Positions 43,564-50,720 of a DNA stretch of 50,720 bases are shown in pieces. Position numbers and translations under genes: made by a program. The DNA comes from Saprolegnia diclina VS20 (taxonomy: Eukaryota > Oomycota > Saprolegniomycetes > Saprolegniales > Saprolegniaceae): NCBI RefSeq assembly GCF_000281045.1, contig NW_008246068.1, positions 316,547 to 367,266 on the forward strand, in the 5' to 3' direction. The first letter of the stretch is position 1. Each line of letters begins with the position of its first letter. The notes beneath the pieces are model-generated. The model saw only the letters and a list, made by a program, of their open reading frames with translations. It was not told where the DNA came from and searched no databases.

Positions 43564-45760
43564 CTACACGCGACTGCTGGTTCGCCGAACACCGCTGCTG
43601 TTGACTTCGCCGTCGTCCTTGCCCTTGGCACCGTTACTCGGGCCGCGTGGGTTGTTGGTTCGTGTTGAAGCCCGCCGCGCGACGGTCTTTTCTTCTTTGG
43701 CTGCGTCGTCCTTCTTGCCGCGCTTGGGTGCTGCCTACATGAGCAACTTGCGTCAGTGAGAAGACTAGAGTCAATGCTGTACCTTCTCGGGAGCTGGCTC
43801 GGGCTTGGTGAGCTTCCCGGATCGCGTTGTCCGGCGCGGTACGACCTCACTGCTGTTGGTATCGTTCTCGTTGTCGTCGTCATGGTCGCTGTCCTCCTTG
43901 GTGCTGCTGCTCGACGGCTGCGCTTCGGTCGGTGACTCGTCGTTGCCAGACTTGATGGGCGACGACGGCCCCGCCGACTCGCTCAAACTGTCGCGGCGCT
44001 CCCGCTTCTTGCTGCCGTTGATCTTCTTATGCGACTTGTCCTTGGAGGCTTCGCGCTCCTTCTCCAACTAGACGCCAAATGCTACGGTCGTCAACACGTA
44101 CAGGAACGGCGTGCGTGTACCTGCGACACGAGTTTGTTGATGGACTCGAGCTGGACGCTCACATGGTGCTGCGCGTCCTTCTTCTGAACTAGGTAGAGCC
44201 GAGATCGCACACGAGCGCCCAACGATTTCTATACCTTCGGACTGGCGCAATTGAAACTTGAGCCGCTCAATCTCGCCTTTCATCTTCATCATCTCGAGAC
44301 GGTCGTTCTCCCATTCAACAAGGTCCGAGGGCAAGCTGGCGCCGAGCCACTGCATGTTGGCACCGTCGCCGTTGGGGGCCGCCGCCACGGTGAAGCCCGG
44401 CAGCTCCCTACGCAACGAGGTACAGCGTTGGCAATGCCATGTGGGACAGGGCGTACCCAAGGGGGCTAATGAGCAGTGGCATCTCGTACGGCGTACCCGG
44501 CAAGCGCGAGCCCTTGAACGGAATCAGTGTCTTGCGCTTGGTCGTTGCCACCGTGGTCGCCGACGTCTTGGCGCGCTTCTTGGGCGGGTCGGCGTCGTCG
44601 TCCATCTTGTTGATCTTGGCCTCCACCTTGCTCGACTTGGCGTCGCCGTCCACAGCCTCGTCGTCGTCGTCACCGTCGTCGACTTCGTCGTCGTCAATGT
44701 CCTCGTCTTCGTCCAGTGTTCCCTTCTCGACGAGCTCCTTGAGGGCGGCTTCAGCGTTTAGCCACTCGCTCGCCTTCTCAAAGTACTTGGCCTTGAGCGC
44801 GACCTCGTCCGGAGTGAACGATAGCTCGTCGGCGTGCGCGTGCTCGACGTCGTCGATCGCCATCTCGACTTGCTTCTCATCCCGCATGTCGACCGTGACG
44901 TGCTTGGCATCTTCGTCGATGGCTACAATGACGCCCTATCGAAAGGGATGAGAGGGATATTCGGGAGGCAACCAGGCACCGCACCGCTTCGTTGGTCGCC
45001 GTGCACTGGACGAGGTCGCCGACCGCGAGCGCCGACCCCGTTGTCTTGGCCACGTCGAGTTTGTGGTGTCGCAGCACCGCGCGAAGGCGACTCACTTCGT
45101 GCTGGAGCTTGAAAAGCTCCTCGCCCCGTGCGTCGAGCTCGGTCAAGATATCTTGCATCGCCGTGTTGCGACGCTTGGACGAGAGCAAGCGCGAAGCTGC
45201 TTGCGTCGTCTTCTTTCGGATCCGCAGCATGACGCGCTCTTGGTCCTTCTCCTCCTTCATCATGAGCTCGATCTCGTGGATAAAGGTCGTGCGCAGGCGA
45301 AGGTAGTTGTCTTCGAGCTCGAGACGCTCGCGCTTGAGCGCCATGAGCTCGGCTTGCGTGAGGCGCACGGCCCGCCGGCAGATCGGCAGCGTCTCGATGA
45401 TCTCTTCGGCGCTCATGACTTCGCGACCCCGGCTGCGCTTCTTCGTCGGCATGGCTTTGTTTAAATACAGGTTGGCGAGGTGCTGCTGCCGGCGTCGCTG
45501 CAACGAGCCCGCATCCTCGGCCTCATCGGGCGCCGCCGGATCGATCTCGGGCTGCTTCGACATGTCCTTCCACGCGTCGTTCGAGCTACGGATCTCGTCG
45601 AGGAGATGCTCGACCTCCTTGACGTCCTTCCGCACCTCGCTCTTGTTCAAGCCCGCGACGCCTACGTCGGCGCCATGAGCTTCATGCGCCAGGAAGCTCC
45701 CATGCGGCGACGTCTACCTGGGATGTGCTCCAGCGTCCGCGACCAGATCTCGTCGTCCAT
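43564..45760 (-). CDS. Coiled-coil protein with acidic and basic tails, probably nuclear
   Basis: 631 residues from exons 45718-45760, 44985-45661, 44457-44935, 44235-44407, 44121-44188, 43783-44067 and 43564-43734. I do not recognise the family. Seen: N-terminal MDDEIWSRTLEHIPG; a helical region with KKRSRGREVMSAEEI; a long coiled coil (about 95-215); a small beta segment GDLVQCTATNEAGVIVAIDED that looks like a Tudor- or KOW-type barrel; an acidic run (DEDEDIDDDEVDDGDDDD); a basic KKRAKTS; a second coiled coil (ENDRLEMMKMKGEIERLKFQ); and a Ser/Glu then Lys/Arg-rich tail with RRTTRSGKLTK and RRASTRTNNPRG. Composition suggests a chromatin- or RNA-associated protein, which is inference. The promoter has repeated GATTGGCC boxes. 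Confidence 0.75.
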
Positions 45761-46942
45761 GCTCGTCGATGGCCGCCCCGACTGACCCCACACACCCCCA
45801 AAAGTTTTTTAACGCGAGCGATGCCAAGTCGCACTAAGTGCGACCCGATCACGTGCGGGTTCTATTTTTGGCCGCTGCGATTGGCCCATTTTTTCGACCG
45901 CCACGAAAAAAATCGACGCGGGGTCATAGAAACGCCGAGTCATTTTTATAAAATATCCCACTCTAAGAGACACGGCCTGTGATTGGCCAGAGATTTGGCC
46001 AATCCGGCGACGCGGGCGTGGCGCGCGGCCCGCAACGCCTCCATATCGATGTTTCAAGGCGACGCAAGGTAGCCTCAAGAGCTCTCTACGCCTTGTCGCT
46101 TACGATGGCACGAGACCATGCGCTTCCAGAGAGCTCCATCAGCATGCATGTGCTAACGCCATTATGCATCCTCCTCGATGGCTAGTCTCTAGCACACGCA
46201 TATCCTCAGCACTTCGCCAAGTCCTCGTCCAGCTCCGTACGTGTCGACTGGTTGATGTTGCCGCTCGACCCACGACTGCACTAAGCGCATGGCTTGAAGA
46301 CGCAGTCATTGAACTCATAGCACTGTTTCGATACAATGCTGCCCGCGATGTCGCTTCGATCCGGATAAGTCGTGGCGAGTCTCGTAGCAGCGAACGACGA
46401 GGCTGTTGCAGCGAGCAACAGTGCACGTTGACGCCGGACGCTCGGAGCTGCATCTTGGCGGGTGGCTTGGCTCTAGTGGCGCCTGCCACCCAGGTACAAG
46501 GATCAATCGCGAGCCTTTCTACTTAGACGTTTTGAACGGTATATCGAGATTCAATCGTCCACACTGAACCGTCCTCTGGCATCGTCCTTATTCCACTACA
46601 CTGTACTCGTAAAGAGAACAAGTTGTCTTCCTTTGCTAGTCTTTATTCAACCTGAATACCCAACGACTATTATAATAATGTCGTTCTCGACCCACAAGCC
46701 GCCGGCATATGCTATGCGACACGCCGTTTCCCAGATGTGTGCAATCGTCTGTTTTGAAGCGTGTGACCGTGAGCGCTGTGAGCTCCGATTCATACACTTT
46801 GCGAATGTACAATTATGGAACAAAAAAAGACGATATTTACCAACCCTACTCGGCATTCGCGTCTGCGATCAAGCCCATTTTGAGTTATTAGCAGCAAAAA
46901 CTATAAAGTGCGTTGAAGAACCACGGTTTCGACGTCGAGTCA
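45761..46942. other. Intergenic region between helicase 3' end and coiled-coil gene
   Basis: About 1.18 kb. Contains the CCAAT repeats near 45880-46004 and an E-box CACGTG near 45851. From 46100 to 46900 I see only domain-free open frames on both strands. Confidence 0.4.
45981..46004. repeat. Inverted CCAAT repeat upstream of the coiled-coil gene
   Basis: GATTGGCCA at 45981-45989 and its reverse complement TGGCCAATC at 45996-46004 with a 6-base spacer. A further GATTGGCC lies at 45879-45886. All are extended CCAAT boxes about 120-245 bases before ATG 45760. Confidence 0.65.
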
Positions 46943-49900
46943 CTACGGTTTGGACTTGGCCTTGGTCGCTTTCGTCGACTTGCGGTCGGTGGATTTGGCC
47001 GCCAGCTTCTCGTCGAGGGCCTTCTGCAGCAGCTTGCGCTTCTCCTTGGCTTGGTACGAGTTGCTCTTGACGGCCGACGACGCCGTCTTATGACGCGCTT
47101 GTTCGAACGCGCGCACGGCCGGTCCGCACCCGTGCACTTCGGGCAGACCGTGCGTATAGCAGAACTTCAAGTTGCAGAACTTGCACACGCTGCCCAGGAG
47201 CGTAATGCGCTGCGCGCACGAGCCAAAGGTGCAGACGTTGGCTTGCGTCGCGACGCGGTCTAGAAACGCCAAGTCGTCTTCGTCCGGCGCCTTGTCCGCG
47301 ATCGGCGCCACTTCGATCCGCGGCGGTGCCTTCATTTTCCCCTTCTTTTTCGTTTTGGAAGATGATGTCGGTGCCGCCAGCGCCTTTTGCCGAGCCACCC
47401 GCTCCTTGTGCAGGTCCTGGAGCAGACTGTTGGCGTTGGGAGCTGGCTTTGCCTCGTCGTCGCCAAGATCGTTGGGCTCACTGTCGCTGGACGAGTCACC
47501 GACAAGCGCACCAAACGCACTCGACGTCGTTGGCGGCGCCTCGTCCTCCGACTCGGACTCGTCGTTCGCCGGTCCGTGCCCCGGGGTATCGACTGGCGCT
47601 GGTGGAGGTGTCGCCACGGGTACCGAGGGCGTCGGCACCGACGTTGGGGGGCTATGCACCGACGTGGCGGGTGTCGACGTGGCGGGTGTGGGAACACTCT
47701 TCTTCACATGCGCCGGCTTGGTCGTCGGCTTGGCCAATGGTGTCGCCTTGGGTGCTAGGAGCTACCGTCCAACATGGTCATCCTGCAAAGGCGACGACGA
47801 AGCATACCTCCTTTGCATCTTTCTTCAGCTCAGAGAGTAATGCGTTCGAGTCGAAGGCGTTGGCGGGCGTCTCGTCCAACGTCGTGCTCAAGTACTCTTC
47901 CGCACTACGGTACTCGCCATGCGCTTCGAAATGCTCCATCTAGTCACCATCAATCCAGCGCCCGTCGACCATGATTAAGATACCAGCGCATGCAGGAACG
48001 GGTGCTTCCCGATCGTGTCCGTGTCGCACACCAGCGCCACGTGGCGCTTCGCACGTGTGATCGCCACGTTCATGCGGCGGTCGTCGGCCAAGAACCCGAC
48101 CTGCTTCTTCGCGTTGCTGCGCACCAAGCTCATGACGACCGCCTCCTTCTCGCAGCCCTGGAAGCCGTCGACGGACCGAATCTCGAGCGTCGGAAGCGTC
48201 GGCAAGAGGAGACGCTTGAGCAACTGCACTTGGGCGTTGTACGGCGTGATGACGGCAATCTCATCAGGGCGCAACCCAATGTTCAACAGCGCGTGGACGT
48301 GCGCGGCGACGACGTCGGCCTCGCCCGCATTCGACTTGGAGATGCGCAATGCCTCGTGCCTAGAGCCTCTCAGTTACAAGACGACCAAGACAACGACGCA
48401 TACGTGGGTGCATCGTCGACGTCTTCGTCGAGGCCGCAGCCCGCCGTGTCGAGCAAGAGCAACGTCGGCGCTGTGAGCTCGGTCGTGTGCGTCACATGCG
48501 CCAAGTCCCCGAGCTTGCGCGTCGCCACCGCGTCGCTACTGGCGAGCTTGCCGTCGTACATCGCATGGGACGACCAACTCGAGATGGCTTCGTGCATGCG
48601 GTACTGCGTCGAGAGCATCTTGACGACGCCCTTCGTCTTCTCCATGCGCGTAATGCGGTCAAAGAGCGTCATGTGTGCCCGCGCTGCCACGTCCGACTTG
48701 ATGGTCGGCGGCAGCTGCAGATGGTCGCCCGCAAGCACACAGCGCTTCCCCATGAGCAGCGGGATCCAGCAGCTTGCTTCGAGCGCTTGGGCGGCTTCGT
48801 CAATGATGACGACATCAAACACGAGGTTGGCGAGGAGCTTGGTGGCGGCGCCGGCGTTCGTCGCAAAGAGCACATCACTGTGCTCGACAATCTAGCATCA
48901 TGACGTGGCATGCCAGCGACAAGGAGGACAGAGCGGTACCTCGCGCACGACCTTGCGCTCGCGGTCCCGGATCTCCTTCCGCAGCAGTTGGCATTCTTTG
49001 CGCATCGCATAGACACTGGCCTTGGCGCGCTGCTTGCGGGCTTTGGCCATCTTGGTCTGGAGCGCGCCCATTTCCTTGCGGATGTCGGCAATGATGGCCG
49101 TGCCGTCGGCTGACGCAATGCGGGCGTCGAGACAGTACTGCAGCACTTGCGGCAGCAGTCGCGCCGGGTGGCCGATGCGCGTGACGCGGAACTTTGGCTT
49201 GGTCGCGGCGACCTTTTCGAGGACGTTGTCGACCGCAATGTTGGACGGCGCGCAGACAAGGATCTTCATCTTGTGCTGACTCACGCACTGCGTGATGAGC
49301 TCGACGACCGTCGTCGTCTTGCCCGTACCCGGCGGGCCGTGGATGAGCGCAATGTCCTTGGACGCGAGCGCATACTCGATCGCGTCGATCTGCGACGCGT
49401 TCATCGGCGTCGACGGGGTGAAGGGCGATATCGGTTTGGTCTGCGGCTCGCCGCCATGGAAGACGCTATCAGAGGAGGACGACGTGAGACGCAAGCAGCC
49501 GATGCGAAGAGGTTGTACACGTTGAGGATGTTCATGGCCGGGCCGTCGTTGTACTTGGCAAGCCGGTCGATGCCTTCGTGCAGCTTGCGGTACGTGGCGT
49601 CGTTCACGAGCCGATCGAGCCTACATGCATGTGAGCGATCGAATGCTGCGGTCGCGTACCGAAGCGCTTGGTTGTGGTACTCGTCCGCGTTGTCAAGGTC
49701 CTCGAATGCAATCGAGATCGCGTGCTCCTCGACCTTGGTCACGATCCCTCGCGGGAGGCCGTCATTCGCGTCTGCCGGCGTAGGCGACGCCGTCGGGACG
49801 CTTAGCTGCACGAGGTCGCCAATGCCAAAGTGGTGCGAAGGCAGTTCTCGGTTCTGGCCTTGCGTGAGCAGCAGGACGGTCCGCCCAAAGAGCCCGGTGG

Positions 49901-50060
49901 TCGCCGATGCCAAGCGGAGATGGAGGAGGACGTTCGGGTTCAGGCTCGCGGGCAGTGTATCGTTCTCAAGCGTAGACTGCGCGATCTCCGCGTCGCGCTC
50001 TTGCTGCAGCATGAGGCGCGTCGCGTCGAGCCACCGCTCGAGGCTCATGGTCGGGCGCAT
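46943..50060 (-). CDS. IGHMBP2: IGHMBP2/SMUBP2-like SF1B helicase with AN1 zinc finger
   Basis: ATP-dependent 5'-3' RNA/DNA helicase of the UPF1-like group, linked in animals to ribosome-associated and tRNA processes. 947 residues from exons 49660-50060, 49519-49620, 48940-49465, 48404-48891, 47984-48359, 47808-47939 and 46943-47761. Seen: N-terminal beta-barrel region; Walker A GPPGTGKT at 210-217; APSNIAVDN; VVIIDEAAQALE (Walker B, about 370-381); LAGDHLQLPPT; QYRMHEAI; SVDGFQGCEKEAVVMSLVRSN; NVAITRAKRH; MEHFEAHGEYRSAEEY; a Thr/Pro-rich linker; an AN1 zinc finger at about 851-888 (VCTFGSC ... CKFCNLKFCYTHGLPEVHGC); and a Lys/Ala tail. An R3H domain, expected between helicase and AN1, was not found. 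An alternative start is ATG 50048. Confidence 0.92.
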
Positions 50061-50720
50061 TGTCGCTCTGCGGTCGCGATGGGCTTCGAACTACGATGTA
50101 AACTTCGATCGAAGCACCGCTCCCTCGAACAACGCTCGTTCCGCGCTGCTTTCTCAACGGAAGAAACCCCGGGAGATATGGGACTGCGTCACACGACTCG
50201 AGCGTTCGAGTCCCTTGTCCAATCAAGTTGGCTCTTACGTCGGCTGTGCCCTTGAAGTAATTGATATATTTTAACACTATTAAATATTCTATATTTCGTT
50301 TTTTTTAGTCCAGAATTTTTGGGCTACTGGGTTGCTTAGTGCGCCCTGCAACGGACTGGAATGCTGACGTGAGTTCAATTCCCACAATAGCGTGAATTTA
50401 TGCATTTTTTTTCCCTGGAAAACGGTTTTTGGCGGCCTTGCTAGCTCCATGTTGGCATTTCTGTGAACGGAGGGAGCTTCTTAAGCGAGTAGTGAGCGGT
50501 TAGTTTGTCGTCACGCTCGATGTATGACCAAGGAAGTGATTTGCATACTTTTCATCGTCGTGAACGTACGACATGTAGTACCTGTTGAAGGTATGGTGGC
50601 GTCCTCGGGATTGGGCAAGACGCTCAGCACCCGTTTTAGCCCAAGACGTTGGCGTCGAAGTAGGCAGCCGGACGATTGTTTGCCTGTTGTGTGGGATCGG
50701 ACCAGCTCTTTCATCCGTCG
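50061..50720. other. Right-edge intergenic region
   Basis: About 660 bases upstream of the helicase gene, AT-rich from 50255 to 50310. It contains a tRNA-like pol III element (50322-50412). No coding sequence supported. Confidence 0.4.
50322..50412 (+). other. tRNA-like element with A- and B-box and T-run
   Basis: TTGCTTAGTGCG at 50332-50343 resembles a pol III A-box (TRGCNNAGYNGG), and GAGTTCAATTCCC at 50371-50383 resembles the B-box. Arms GTTGC/GCAAC (D-arm-like) and GTGAG/CCCAC around TTCAATT (T-arm-like) can form, and a run of eight T follows at 50405-50412. The acceptor stem pairs only partly and the anticodon region is too short, so it is not an intact tRNA; a tRNA pseudogene or SINE head is possible. 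Confidence 0.35.

Noticed and set aside
46164-46526. 120-codon plus-strand frame
   Set aside because: Compositionally random, no splice partners or initiator-like site, no recognisable motif.

Overview
The window looks like nuclear DNA of an oomycete, most likely a water mould of the Saprolegniales; this is inferred from gene style, not from a database match. The genes are GC-rich, tightly packed and on both strands. Most are cut by very short introns of about 39-60 bases with GTACGY- or GTGCGY-like donors and TAG acceptors. Short AT-rich gaps carry CCAAT boxes, a few TATA-like boxes and pyrimidine-rich initiator-like sites just before the ATG. All exon models below were assembled by hand from reading frame, splice signals and protein similarity remembered for each family.

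Layout. 1-5.0 kb: two tandem kinesin-12-like motor genes (minus strand; the first runs off the left edge). 6.1-7.1 kb: an intronless protein kinase with an HRDLSLEN catalytic loop. 8.0-10.3 kb: a leucine-rich-repeat receptor kinase of the tyrosine-kinase-like type. 10.8-11.4 kb: a small basic protein. 12.3-18.3 kb: two paralogous genes of unknown function on either side of an AAAP-type amino acid transporter. 18.4-19.9 kb: a third kinesin, with a C-terminal membrane helix. 21.5-24.3 kb: two more HRDLSLEN kinases. 26.0-26.9 kb: a single-pass membrane protein with Pro/Gln/Tyr repeats. 27.3-29.2 kb: ALG6, the ER glucosyltransferase of N-glycan assembly. 29.6-30.5 kb: a fourth kinase of the same family with a broken HRD motif. 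31.5-35.5 kb and 38.6-40.5 kb: three genes sharing an ankyrin - PH-like - RING plan, with a BAH-domain gene (36.1-37.3 kb) between the second and third. 41.2-43.1 kb: a 14-exon AGC kinase with an N-terminal cysteine motif. 43.6-45.8 kb: a nuclear-looking coiled-coil protein. 46.9-50.1 kb: an IGHMBP2-like helicase with an AN1 zinc finger.

How the genes may work together. There is no operon. Housekeeping genes (ALG6, IGHMBP2-like helicase, AAAP transporter, AGC kinase) are interspersed with lineage-expanded signalling families (three kinesins, four atypical kinases, three ANK-PH-RING proteins, one paralogous pair of unknown genes), a pattern of local tandem and segmental duplication. The most promising unusual items are the atypical kinase family, whose glycine-rich loop is reduced to AxAxYG and in one member is lost together with the HRD arginine; the ANK-PH-RING family with a hydrophobic tail after the RING; and the kinesin ending in a membrane anchor.

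Limits. Splice sites are inferred. The reading frame is kept across all joined exons and most introns are unambiguous, but start codons and a few donors could be wrong. Long gaps between genes were read and are described as separate entries; most hold nothing I can identify.
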